Notes: generated from the sequence alone by a model not told the origin. A stretch of DNA of 48,171 bases from Gammaproteobacteria bacterium (GCA_024229615.1 JAAESG010000196.1:1-48171); one strand, 5' to 3'. Numbered from the stretch's first letter, positions 15,767 to 25,072 are shown. Numbers and translations: made by a program.

Positions 15767-16956
15767 TATATCACCCCCTGCGCGGCCCATTGCCGCCGTT
15801 CCTCATCCGAGTATCCCAGTACGGACCCAAAAATAACATCGTTATGTTCGCCGAGTCTCGGTGAAGCCGCGGTATGCCAGGGAGTCGCTGACATTTTGAA
15901 GGGCGCGTCACAAAAAAGCTGGGCACCGACAGCCGGGTGTTCCACCGACTTGAAGAAACCGCGTTCGCGATGCTGTGGCGAATCCAGCACCTCATCGAAG
16001 TTCGCGAGAAACCCGAAACTCAAACCCTTTTCTTGCCCTGCTTTGAAGACTTGCTGTTTTTTCTTTTTATCCAACCAGGGCTGAATCAACGCATCGATTT
16101 CTTGCCGATGTTGTACCCGCTCTCGTAAATGCTGGAATTGATGCTCCCTGAGACGGGGCTCTTCAAATATCTCGGCCCCATTTTCCCAGTGCCGAAAAGG
16201 TGCACTGATGACATTAACGTAGCCATCCTGACAACCATATAGTCCCCAGGGTGCGAATATATGGGGACCTCGTTTCGAGACCTTCCCGGTGAGTAAATAA
16301 GTGTTAATTCTGTTTTCGATTTGCTCCATGCTGCTTTCCATGATGGACACATCGACATAACGCCCTTCCCCACTTCTATTGCGCTGCAATAAAGCCATCA
16401 ATATCGCTGCATGGGAATGCATGGCAGCGGTTAGCTGGCAAAGTGCGGGGCCTGCAGCCAACGGAGGCATGTCAGGCGCGCCTGTATTGTCCATTAACCC
16501 GCTAAGCGCCTGTAACTCGATTTCATCGGCTTTAAAATCGCGATAAGGGCCGGATTGACCGAAATTTGATATCGAGGCCATGATCAGCTTCGGATTGATC
16601 GACTTGAGCGTTTCGTAATCGAGTCCCAGGCGCATCATCACTCCCGGGGAAAAATTTTCAACCAGGACATCGGCTGTTTTCACCAAACGCTTGATGATTT
16701 CAATCCCCTGCGAGGATTTCAGATTCAGGGTGATACTTTTTTTACCGGTATTGAACCACAGAAAAGGAATGCTGTGCTCGACGCCTTGTTCATTCTTGTA
16801 AAATGGTTCTACATTACGCAGACCATCGCCATTTTTCGGCATTTCTATCTTGATGACTTCGGCGCCAAATCCAGCCAACAGCTTTGTGCAGTAGGGACCC
16901 GCAATGAAGCGGGTAAGATCTATAACGCGAATATTTGAAAGGGCTTGTTTGCTCAT
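15766..16956 (-). CDS. CaiB/BaiF family (class III) CoA-transferase, first of two
   Basis: The protein opens with LSNIRVIDLTRFIAGPYCTK followed by LLAGFGAEVIKIE, and carries TGKKSITLNLKSSQG, VLVENFSPGVMMRLG and GEGRYVDVSIMESSMEQ, all standard for formyl-CoA/carnitine-type CoA-transferases. I use the ATG at 16956; a TTG at 16962 would add two residues. It ends with TAG, whose G begins the next gene, so the two transferases are almost certainly translated together. They are clearly homologous but not recent duplicates. It lies 31 nt or so after the alpha/beta-hydrolase gene. The acid it activates is unknown; dicarboxylic or branched acids are typical for the family. Confidence 0.87.
   Translation of the reverse strand: MSKQALSNIRVIDLTRFIAGPYCTKLLAGFGAEVIKIEMPKNGDGLRNVEPFYKNEQGVEHSIPFLWFNTGKKSITLNLKSSQGIEIIKRLVKTADVLVENFSPGVMMRLGLDYETLKSINPKLIMASISNFGQSGPYRDFKADEIELQALSGLMDNTGAPDMPPLAAGPALCQLTAAMHSHAAILMALLQRNRSGEGRYVDVSIMESSMEQIENRINTYLLTGKVSKRGPHIFAPWGLYGCQDGYVNVISAPFRHWENGAEIFEEPRLREHQFQHLRERVQHRQEIDALIQPWLDKKKKQQVFKAGQEKGLSFGFLANFDEVLDSPQHRERGFFKSVEHPAVGAQLFCDAPFKMSATPWHTAASPRLGEHNDVIFGSVLGYSDEERRQWAAQGVI
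15770..15778 (-). promoter_or_regulatory. Ribosome-binding site that fixes the start of the second CoA-transferase
   Basis: On the minus strand this reads GGGGGTGAT, matching the ideal GGAGGTGAT at eight of nine bases. It is placed 7 nt (from the G-rich core) before the GTG at 15766 and lies inside the last codons of the upstream gene. It supports the GTG start and the TAGTG stop-start overlap. Confidence 0.6.
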
Positions 16957-16993
16957 AGGCAACCGACGAGCTCCATGCTCTTATAATAACCAT

Positions 16994-17905
16994 TCAATTC
17001 GAAGAAATGCACTTCAATACAGGCACCTGTGATAAATCTTCTTCAGCTTCGATTTCATCTAAAAATTGTTGCACCCTTATCCTGAATAACTTTGGTTTGG
17101 ACAGAGGATGGAAATGCCCCGCCTGTTCGACGATACTGGTTTCGCAATTTGGTAAGTATTGCTGCAATCCCTGTATCGATGCCGTCAGTGTCGAGTACTC
17201 TCCGTAAATGGCCAGCGTTTTTTGGCTGAGACTCGTCAGCTGTTCGGCATGGGGTCCGTTAAAAGTTGTCAGGTCTTTCCTCGCCGTGGTTTCGGCCAGC
17301 AGTCTGAGCCAGCGCTCGGCTGATCTGGCGCCGCTACCCAAATTGCTATAAGGCATAAACAGCGGACTACCTTTGAGCTTGTCACGTGCTTCTCGCCATT
17401 CGGATTGAGCCAGGCGTTCGAGCAACCAGATACCTGAATCCGCTTCGTCTTCCGGTATATTCAGACCCAAATCCCATAAACGCTTAAGGGCAACCTTGCC
17501 ATTTGGCCAATCACGCGGACAATTGGTCGGTTGCAGGCTATGTACCCGGGTGTCTGCAATCACAAGACTGGTCACACGTTCAGGATGCGTCACCGCGAAT
17601 TGCAGTGCGACAAGGCCACCGAAGCTATGCCCTATAATAGTGGCCTTATGAATTTCAAGTTCATCCATGAGTCCTAGCAAATCTCCCGCCATGTCCGTCG
17701 CAGTGTAACCCGAGGCCGGCATATCGCTATAGCCATGACCGCGAAGATCGAAAACCGTTACACGATAGTTTCGAGTCAGTTTCAGCAGAATTTCCACACC
17801 CCAAAATGCATGATTTGCGGCGAGTCCATGGACGAATACAAGATCCCGTCCTTTACCAACCCTGCGGTAATTTATGTTATTTCCGTTCAGTATTACTTTA
17901 CTCAT
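16994..17905 (-). CDS. Alpha/beta-hydrolase
   Basis: The 303-residue protein has the alpha/beta-hydrolase signature: an oxyanion-loop VFVHGLAANHAFWG near residue 25, DLRGHGYSDMP, the nucleophile elbow IGHSFGG with Ser94, and a C-terminal catalytic histidine in EQAGHFHP. It is cytoplasmic. It lies between the phosphodiesterase gene (20-nt gap) and the CoA-transferases in the synthase operon. Because neither synthase has a thioesterase domain, it is a good candidate for releasing the chain or editing wrongly loaded ACP. An esterase or haloperoxidase-type activity cannot be excluded from sequence. Confidence 0.85.
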   Translation of the reverse strand: MSKVILNGNNINYRRVGKGRDLVFVHGLAANHAFWGVEILLKLTRNYRVTVFDLRGHGYSDMPASGYTATDMAGDLLGLMDELEIHKATIIGHSFGGLVALQFAVTHPERVTSLVIADTRVHSLQPTNCPRDWPNGKVALKRLWDLGLNIPEDEADSGIWLLERLAQSEWREARDKLKGSPLFMPYSNLGSGARSAERWLRLLAETTARKDLTTFNGPHAEQLTSLSQKTLAIYGEYSTLTASIQGLQQYLPNCETSIVEQAGHFHPLSKPKLFRIRVQQFLDEIEAEEDLSQVPVLKCISSN

Positions 17906-17925
17906 TGCTCAGTATTCGTGAATGA

Positions 17926-19533
17926 CTATTCCATGTACCCCAGGGCTTTCATCTGTTTAATAATTTGCTCTTCTTCACCACTATCCAGAGAGTTACTCTT
18001 ATCACCCAGTAACGCTGCATCTAGTGGCAGCGTGGGATCACCGATGCGAACGGGATTTGCTTCGAGATGCTCCGTTTCAAAAATTTCTGTCGGAACAGGG
18101 TTTTCAAAGTCGGACGGAATATCGAGGCCAAGGCTATAGAGAACGGTTGGAGCAACATCCGTGATTGAGAGCGTGGGCAAACTGACGCCTTGCTTGATGC
18201 CCGGCCCGCGACCCATAAACACACCAACTGGGTAGTGAGTGCCTTCTATTTCAGGCCGCGGGCATACAATCGGTTCTTTGTTGAGAATCGAGACAAAACT
18301 ATGGTCACGCATGACCAGGGTTAAATCTGGGGCCTGTGAGTCATTTTCGCCAGGGAAAACCTCTTCCTTCAGCAATATGTCCTTGACGATTCTCTCGCCT
18401 GACTCGGGGTCGGTAATGGCTTCGAGTTTATTGATAAGCCCCTGGCGAAATTCATAGTACTCGTCCGCCGGCACACCCGCCTCACCCGGTTCATTGGCCA
18501 CCTGAATAAAGATCCCATTGGAACTCGTGGTCCGCGCATAGGCAGTGGTCTTGTCCCAGTTAAGCAATACGAAGTGTGTATCGACAAGCTTCTCATAAGC
18601 CTTGCGATCTTGTTCACTCATGTTTTCATCAATTTCACGCCAGTGCAGATAACCTTCACTGGCCAACCAGGTATTGACGCGAAAAACTTCCCAGGAAGGG
18701 CCAAATCCATGGTCCGAAGCCATGAACACCCTGGCGTCGGGACCAGCCTGGCCCACTAACTCAGCCAAAAAGCCATCCAGTACGCTGTAATACTCGAGGC
18801 ACAGTTCGCGCATTTTCAGGTCGAACGGCGTTGGATTCTCGGTGAAGTTATCCGGATCGAGGAAACGCCAGCCCATATGCATCATCTTGTCCGGCCCGTC
18901 AAACAGAATCGAAGTTAAATCACAGGGATGGTTTTTCATCATGTTCATGGTCACTTCGAACCACTGACGCTCACGACGGATGTGGTACTCAGCCCAATGG
19001 ATATATTCTTCTTCGGCAATACCCATTGCCGCTTTCTTTTCCATATCGAAATCCCAGGCCAGTTCTTGTGCGCTGAAGTTCGGGATTTCCTTCATTTCGT
19101 CATAAAGCTCGCGCGGATGAACATGGCGTCGCAGATGTCTCCAGGAAGTTAGCCCGGGAACGACATAACCGTTTATAGATGGCGGTGGCGCCATCAAGGG
19201 ATAGTTGAGAGTACCGGCCCGACCATTGTTGCGACTGACAATGGACCAGATAGTTTCGCACTTGATATCCTTGAAGGTGGATATCGTAAAGTAGTGATCA
19301 CTTTTGCGTTGCTCGGCCCAAATAAAATCAAATACACCGTGATTCCCGGGCGTACGACCGGTCATTATGGTCGTCCAGGCAGGTGGTGTCAGTGGATTTG
19401 GGGTTGAAAGCAGGCCCGCTTTAAATCCAGATTCGGTAAACTCCTTGAGAAAAGGCATGTACCCTTCTTTCATCAAAGGTTCGAGTATCGTATAGGTTGC
19501 TCCATCGAGACCAATTAGCAGGGTAGGATGCAT
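17926..19533 (-). CDS. Alkaline-phosphatase-superfamily phosphodiesterase (type I phosphodiesterase/nucleotide pyrophosphatase-like)
   Basis: The 535-residue protein begins with the metal aspartate segment LLIGLDGATY (Asp10) and has the nucleophile region LTPPAWTTIMTGRTPGNHGV, in which Thr54 should be the catalytic threonine. The second metal cluster shows as FMASDHGFGPSWEV. These are the features of type I phosphodiesterases and phosphoglycerol-transfer-type enzymes. No signal peptide is evident, so it probably works in the cytoplasm. AAGGA precedes the ATG by about 7 nt. It directly follows the free ACP gene (32-nt gap). Proteins of this type turn up beside synthase genes, where headgroup transfer, phosphate-ester cleavage or 4'-phosphopantetheine removal are all conceivable; which applies here is unknown. 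Confidence 0.82.
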   Translation of the reverse strand: MHPTLLIGLDGATYTILEPLMKEGYMPFLKEFTESGFKAGLLSTPNPLTPPAWTTIMTGRTPGNHGVFDFIWAEQRKSDHYFTISTFKDIKCETIWSIVSRNNGRAGTLNYPLMAPPPSINGYVVPGLTSWRHLRRHVHPRELYDEMKEIPNFSAQELAWDFDMEKKAAMGIAEEEYIHWAEYHIRRERQWFEVTMNMMKNHPCDLTSILFDGPDKMMHMGWRFLDPDNFTENPTPFDLKMRELCLEYYSVLDGFLAELVGQAGPDARVFMASDHGFGPSWEVFRVNTWLASEGYLHWREIDENMSEQDRKAYEKLVDTHFVLLNWDKTTAYARTTSSNGIFIQVANEPGEAGVPADEYYEFRQGLINKLEAITDPESGERIVKDILLKEEVFPGENDSQAPDLTLVMRDHSFVSILNKEPIVCPRPEIEGTHYPVGVFMGRGPGIKQGVSLPTLSITDVAPTVLYSLGLDIPSDFENPVPTEIFETEHLEANPVRIGDPTLPLDAALLGDKSNSLDSGEEEQIIKQMKALGYME

Positions 19534-19565
19534 GGTATTTTCCTTTTTATATCTTCGATTAATTT

Positions 19566-19853
19566 TTAAAGGTGTCGTGAAAGAAAATTAACGACATCTT
19601 CCACGGTAAATTCATCGACATAACGACCATCTTCCATAATCAGTTCCTCAATCGGAAAATCATGTCGGTGATAGTGATCTTCAATCGCTGCTATAAATTG
19701 AACCACGTCTATTGACTCAAAGCCGAGATCCTGGACTACCTTTGTCTGGGCACCAATTGGGGCATCGTTGGGCAAATCCCAATCAGCTATTATATCGTTA
19801 AGTATTTCGGTTAAATCGATTTGAATACTGTCTTTGGTATGGCTGTTAATCAT
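19566..19853 (-). CDS. Free-standing acyl carrier protein
   Basis: The 95-residue acidic protein has the phosphopantetheine attachment motif DLGFESID with Ser47, followed by VVQFIAAIEDHY, the usual helix II. Length and charge suit a discrete type II ACP. A strong AAGGAG lies 5 nt before the ATG. It lies 53 nt after the 1667-aa synthase, which has KS, AT and DH domains but no ACP of its own, so this protein probably carries the chain for that synthase. The PPTase domain fused to the same synthase is the natural activator. Its motif differs from the GVDSIKR motif of the large synthase's internal ACP, so the two carriers probably have different partners. Confidence 0.92.
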   Translation of the reverse strand: MINSHTKDSIQIDLTEILNDIIADWDLPNDAPIGAQTKVVQDLGFESIDVVQFIAAIEDHYHRHDFPIEELIMEDGRYVDEFTVEDVVNFLSRHL

Positions 19854-19906
19854 TTACGCTCCTTTGAAAAAATCTGTTAAATCATTTGTAATTATAATGT
19901 TCATAT

Positions 19907-22900
19907 TTAATCAGGGGCCTGGAGCTTGCAATCCGCACAGGCGGCCACCAAATCCTGGTCCTGGAAAGTGTACACCGGATGTGTCATGCACTTCAGATTT
20001 GGAAACTCATCCGCGTAGCGGCCCATCAGCTCCAGGTGGACGGCGCCACTTTGCGTATCCAGCTGGCGTGCAACCAGGTTGCCGGGTACACCCTGCAGGC
20101 CGCGTCCAAGCGCTTTACCTAGCGCTTCCTTCGCGCACCAGATCCTGAGGCGCCAGGCATCCAGATTCTCACTACCGACGCCAGCGACAAGATCATGCTC
20201 CTCGGACTGCAGAATCGCATCGGCAAGATCCTGCGAGACTGCGCGCCGGCACTCGATATCTATACCGACCCCGATTTTATCGCCCACCGCGGCAAGCGCG
20301 GCAGCCATGCCACGCGTATGGGCAATGGTCATGTCAGGTGCGCGTTGAGCGGAATCCAGCCACTCACCCGAGACGATGGGTTTGCCATACTTATCGGCGC
20401 TCACCACGACGTCAGCAGGCCAGATCTCGATACCCTGTTGATCACGCAAAAGTCGACAAACAGCTTCCTTGGCCGCCAACCTCCCCAGTAGCCATTCCGT
20501 CTTGCGCTTGTCCGGGCCAGCGAGCTGTGACCACGCCAGGCGTTCGTCCCGGTTCAAGATCATGTACGCGAGGACGGTACGCCAAATTCCATCCTCGGTA
20601 GCCCAGAATTCCGCGGGAATATTATCCGTACGACAACAATACACGTCGCTACCATTGGAAATTCTTTGATTGATATCTTTCCAGGGCCTGGTCAATTGAA
20701 CCCCGCGCGAACCGCGAAATTCATGAAACAATCGCGGTATTTTCACTCTGCGATGACGCATGCCACTGACACGAATATGCACACGACCAGCCGCGTCGAG
20801 TATCTCCGCATCTGTATTGATCTGGAGTTGTTCATCACCCTCTGAATGCGACCGGGTTCTGCAAATCAGCTGCGCGGCTTCCGCCACAGGTGGCGCGTAC
20901 AGGTTGATCGCATCGATTGCAATCGGAAAGGCGACGATGTTGCTATCGAAATTGCTCGCAATCCACAGACCGACGGTTTGTCCGACTGCATCTACCAAAA
21001 CCGGCTCCGATAACAGTTCCGGTTGATTAATGCCGCTGAACAGCGCCTGCTTTTGTGGCACCTTCAGACTGGTTTCACTGCCTTCGTTGCCGACTCTATC
21101 AATAGCGTTAAGCGCCCGAAATGCGGGGCCATGAAACAGTGCCTGGGGATATATTTTCTCTGGCGTAATCGAAACTGTCAGCGCCTTACCCAGTTGACAC
21201 GGGGTCGCAACCGTTGCTTCCGGGTAGTTATCCGAGAACAGGAAACGCCCTTCTACCGCCAGTTGTTTTACCGGGTCTTGACCGGGGTCGATCACTTGTA
21301 ACCGCACGACTACGCTATCGGCTTCGAGACTGGCCCGGGTTTCGATATCCAGGTTCAAGCCTTTCAGTATAATCCAGCTATACATCCTTACGCTCTGGAT
21401 TCCCGTCAGGCTTTTACCGGGTAACAACACCGAAGCGACTTCAGCCATTTGTTCCAGGGCCATGCTTAGCGGTAAAACGGGCAGCGCCACAAGCCGCTTG
21501 TCGTATTTCGAAATATTGCCACCGAGGGTATGTTGTTGCAGGAAACGATCCTGCTCCAGGCTCAGCCTGCGCCGAGCTAAAACCTCCTTCCCGGGAATGA
21601 CTTGCTGAACTTCACCGACCAGGGGCAACCTGCCTGCATGCAAACGCACCGGCTCTGATTCACGAATTTCGTTTGTGACAGGGGTTGATGTATCACTGAT
21701 CTCCTTCACCAGATCGACATCCTGACCCGCGTAAGAATTCAAATAGGCACGCATAGTTTGTTGCTGCACCTTTAAAAAGGTATCCATCGTATCGAGGTAT
21801 TCGTTCATGGTCAGGTCATCGCCCCCGGCATTAGCCTGAGCAGCGGCATTCAGAGTTGAGGCTTCGTTGGCAACATCGCTGACACATACCTGTGTCGGAA
21901 GGTCGTTAATAGTGGGTTCGACCAGCGGCACGATTTCAGATGTTTTAGGTGGGTTGTGCGCTTCACCGCGTGGAATCCCCCCGTTCCCCGTCTCGAAACG
22001 TCGCACGATTTCCGCCCTGTCCTGTCCCAGGGTCAGGCGCGGCAAGCCTAATCTCAAAACCATTTCTTTTGCAGCAGAAGCAGAGTTCTCCTGCGTCGAA
22101 TTCAAATCGAGCACAGAGGCCCGGCGCGGCTCGTAAAGTGGGTCCAGTTGCATCTCGACGCCGCTCGCAAACAGGTGCCCGATGGTTTGATGAAGTTGCG
22201 TAATTCCAGAACCGCGCTGCTTGTTAGTGGCTACCGCAATCACCTTCTTTCCATTCAGGATGTCATTGACGAAGCCGGTTAGATTACTGCTCGGACCGAT
22301 CTCGATAAAAATCCTTACGCCCTCGCGATACATATTCTCGATAGTTTCGCGAAAACGAACCGGTCGCGCCCATTGCAAAACGGCCAGGCGGCGAATCTCC
22401 GCGATATCATCCGGAACCCGCTCCGCGCTCAGGCAGGAATACATGGGAACCCTGGGAGGCTCGATCGGTAAAGAGTCAAAAAACGACTCCAGTGGTGCTA
22501 GCGCCGGTTCAAATTGAGTGGTGTGATAGGCTCTGTTAAAAGGCAAAGGCAGGCATACTGCACCCAGGCCGGTAAGTTCTCTGGCGGCTTGCTGGGTTAC
22601 TTCACTGGAACCGCAGAGTACAAACTGGTGCGGGCAGTTCTCCATGGCCACACACAATGAATCACTTGCGGCCACCACCGAATCGATAACGTCCTGATCT
22701 ACACCCCCTACGGCCATCAACTGGGCCTCGGGAATATTATCAGCCTCGTGCAACCCGTGAATCATTTTGTTACCGGCAGAAATGTAATGAATGAGCGTAT
22801 CGTCATCGTTAATTGCAACCGCGCCGGCCGCTTCGAGTGCCATGATTTCACCGCTACTGTGTCCAACGATGACATCCGGATCGATGCCGAGTGAATGCAA

Positions 22901-24910
22901 CAATCTAAACATCGCCCGATCAGCCGTAATGACCGAGTCGACCGCACCATCCATATCCCAGATGCGATCTTCAGCTGCATCCTTATCGCTATTCTTTTTG
23001 GGGAAAATAAAATCGCTCGGCACGAAGCCGCGCGGATGATTCTCGAAAGCCTGATCAAGCACATCGAAACAGGAACGCACCTCCGGAAAATCGAGACAAA
23101 GGTCTCGTAACATGTTCACGTATTGTGATCCTTCTCCGGGAAACATGAAGGCGACTTTGCCCTCGGCAGCCAAAGGATGTTCATAATAAAACATGCCGCT
23201 GCGATCCTTGATCTGAGTACGCTCAGGCTCCTGCAGGCGTTTGATAGCAGATTCAAACTTGCGCAGCAAACTCTCCGCATCGCCTGATACCAGCGTCAGT
23301 CTTACGGATCCTTCCTGTTGGCGCCACAGGGTATAGGCCAGATCGACCAGCTCTACCTGGGGATTGTTGCGGACATAACTGTGCAGATTTTGACAGCGCG
23401 CCACCAACTGACCTTTATCCTCCGCAGTTATGAGAAACAGTTCGGATTCGCGCTGTCTTTTGAGATTAAATGAGGTAGCCGTATTACTCTCAAATTCTTC
23501 AAGGACAGCGTGAGTGTTGATACCGCCAAATCCGAAGGCGTTTACACCCGCACGTCGGGGTTTACCCCCTGCTCCGTGAATCCACGGCCGCGGCTCTGTA
23601 TTAATATAAAATGGTGTCTTGTCCAGCGCCAACTGGGAATTTGGCTCATCGCAATGCAAAGTAGGCGGCAAGGTGCGATGGTATATGGCCAGCGTCGTTT
23701 TTATCAAACCGGCGATACCCGCCGCAGGGATAAGGTGACCGATCATGGACTTTACCGATCCAATCGCGCACTGTTGCGCTTCGGCCTGACGCGTACCAAA
23801 AACCTCGGTCATCGAACTTATTTCGGTTGCATCGCCGAGAGGAATACCGGTGCCGTGCGTTTCGACCAGGCCAACGCTACCGGGATCAACGCTTGCGTAA
23901 CTATAAGCTCGGTGCATCGCCAGTTCCTGGCCCTGTGAACTGGGTGCCAGCAGACCCTTGGCACGTCCGTCGCTGGACGAACCGACACCCTTGACCACCG
24001 CGTAGATACGGTGTCCATCTCGAATGGCATCATCCAGACGCTTTATAACCATCATGCCTATGCCTTCACCAAGCATGGTTCCATCGGCCTCGGCATCAAA
24101 AGGGCGTAACTGCGGGTGGCGTGACAGAGCATTAAGCTGCGTGAACAACATGTGAATCACGGGAGGCGTTGAAATCTGTACCGCCCCAATGAGGGCCGAA
24201 TCGCAACGTCCAGTGACCAGGTTCAGAATCCCCGTTTCCAGAGCAATAAGCGCCGAGGCACAAGCGGCGTCTACAGTAAAATTCTTCCCACCCAGATTCA
24301 TACGATTGGCGATAATGCCGGTCATAACGCTGGAGGCCAGACCCGAGGCAGTTTCGGAATTAAACGGGGGCAGGCTACTCTTCAGGGATTGCTTGAGATG
24401 AGCGAGATCGTCCTTGCTTAACTGTGGTTGCAAGTCCTTCAACAGGTCGATCGTCTGATCGATAATAAACCCATGCTGTAATAAATTTACATAACCACTA
24501 TTCACAAAAGTACCGCGACCAAGAATTATGTCGAATCGATCGCGATTAAATGGCAAATCGGGAAAACCGGCATCAGTAAGAGCTGCGTCGGCCACTTTCA
24601 GGGCCATGAAATGCTCAGGTTCCGCACCTTCGACACTGATAGGCATAATTCCATACTTAAGCGGACTAAAGGTGGCCAGGTCATCGATATATCCGCCCCG
24701 TCGACAGTAAATTCGATCGTTTACATTTACCTCGGGATCAAAAACATCGTCGATTAGCCTGTCTGGCGGTGGATCACTGATCGCGTCAACCTTGCCAACG
24801 ATATTCTGCCAATAGCTGTTGAGGTCGGGGGCTTTAGGAAAAATGCACCCCATCCCGACAATAGCAACATCTTTACACTCGCTATGGTTTTTTTGTTTTT
24901 CAATTGACAC
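19907..24910 (-). CDS. Pfa-like polyketide/fatty-acid synthase: KS-AT-DH-PPTase, no ACP
   Basis: The 1667-residue protein has a KS (about 12-475) with the full triad Cys217, His352 and His392. An AT (about 580-900) follows with Ser685 in GHSSGE and His796. A linker (about 930-1090) contains an amphipathic stretch at 1038-1059. A DH double hot-dog (about 1110-1400) has His1127 in HTLGG and Asp1307 in DAVGQ. The C-terminal Sfp-like phosphopantetheinyl transferase (about 1450-1640) shows GVGIDIE (Asp1551, Glu1553) and WCAKEA (Lys1594, Glu1595). There is no ACP, KR or ER. The AT has Gly713 where malonyl-specific ATs have arginine. The start is GTG at 24910, because an in-frame TAA lies just upstream; its ribosome-binding site is poor. 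It probably works with the free ACP and the 2703-aa synthase. Confidence 0.9.
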   Translation of the reverse strand: MSIEKQKNHSECKDVAIVGMGCIFPKAPDLNSYWQNIVGKVDAISDPPPDRLIDDVFDPEVNVNDRIYCRRGGYIDDLATFSPLKYGIMPISVEGAEPEHFMALKVADAALTDAGFPDLPFNRDRFDIILGRGTFVNSGYVNLLQHGFIIDQTIDLLKDLQPQLSKDDLAHLKQSLKSSLPPFNSETASGLASSVMTGIIANRMNLGGKNFTVDAACASALIALETGILNLVTGRCDSALIGAVQISTPPVIHMLFTQLNALSRHPQLRPFDAEADGTMLGEGIGMMVIKRLDDAIRDGHRIYAVVKGVGSSSDGRAKGLLAPSSQGQELAMHRAYSYASVDPGSVGLVETHGTGIPLGDATEISSMTEVFGTRQAEAQQCAIGSVKSMIGHLIPAAGIAGLIKTTLAIYHRTLPPTLHCDEPNSQLALDKTPFYINTEPRPWIHGAGGKPRRAGVNAFGFGGINTHAVLEEFESNTATSFNLKRQRESELFLITAEDKGQLVARCQNLHSYVRNNPQVELVDLAYTLWRQQEGSVRLTLVSGDAESLLRKFESAIKRLQEPERTQIKDRSGMFYYEHPLAAEGKVAFMFPGEGSQYVNMLRDLCLDFPEVRSCFDVLDQAFENHPRGFVPSDFIFPKKNSDKDAAEDRIWDMDGAVDSVITADRAMFRLLHSLGIDPDVIVGHSSGEIMALEAAGAVAINDDDTLIHYISAGNKMIHGLHEADNIPEAQLMAVGGVDQDVIDSVVAASDSLCVAMENCPHQFVLCGSSEVTQQAARELTGLGAVCLPLPFNRAYHTTQFEPALAPLESFFDSLPIEPPRVPMYSCLSAERVPDDIAEIRRLAVLQWARPVRFRETIENMYREGVRIFIEIGPSSNLTGFVNDILNGKKVIAVATNKQRGSGITQLHQTIGHLFASGVEMQLDPLYEPRRASVLDLNSTQENSASAAKEMVLRLGLPRLTLGQDRAEIVRRFETGNGGIPRGEAHNPPKTSEIVPLVEPTINDLPTQVCVSDVANEASTLNAAAQANAGGDDLTMNEYLDTMDTFLKVQQQTMRAYLNSYAGQDVDLVKEISDTSTPVTNEIRESEPVRLHAGRLPLVGEVQQVIPGKEVLARRRLSLEQDRFLQQHTLGGNISKYDKRLVALPVLPLSMALEQMAEVASVLLPGKSLTGIQSVRMYSWIILKGLNLDIETRASLEADSVVVRLQVIDPGQDPVKQLAVEGRFLFSDNYPEATVATPCQLGKALTVSITPEKIYPQALFHGPAFRALNAIDRVGNEGSETSLKVPQKQALFSGINQPELLSEPVLVDAVGQTVGLWIASNFDSNIVAFPIAIDAINLYAPPVAEAAQLICRTRSHSEGDEQLQINTDAEILDAAGRVHIRVSGMRHRRVKIPRLFHEFRGSRGVQLTRPWKDINQRISNGSDVYCCRTDNIPAEFWATEDGIWRTVLAYMILNRDERLAWSQLAGPDKRKTEWLLGRLAAKEAVCRLLRDQQGIEIWPADVVVSADKYGKPIVSGEWLDSAQRAPDMTIAHTRGMAAALAAVGDKIGVGIDIECRRAVSQDLADAILQSEEHDLVAGVGSENLDAWRLRIWCAKEALGKALGRGLQGVPGNLVARQLDTQSGAVHLELMGRYADEFPNLKCMTHPVYTFQDQDLVAACADCKLQAPD

Positions 24911-25072
24911 AAGAATTTACCATTTCCCCCGGTGCACAAAACTACAGTAAATTAAAACACGCTTCCCATCCTGACCTTTGCGGGCAAGAACGGACAGGAC
25001 TCGCCGCGCACATATAGCCATAACACCTGGGCGTCACTCCACTGTGTCAACGGTCACATCCCTTTATTTTTA

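Noticed and set aside
19907-24910. Enediyne synthase
   Set aside because: Enediyne synthases have KS-AT-ACP-KR-DH-PPTase on one chain and a linked set of enediyne-specific genes. Here ACP and KR are absent from the PPTase-bearing protein and no such gene set is seen.
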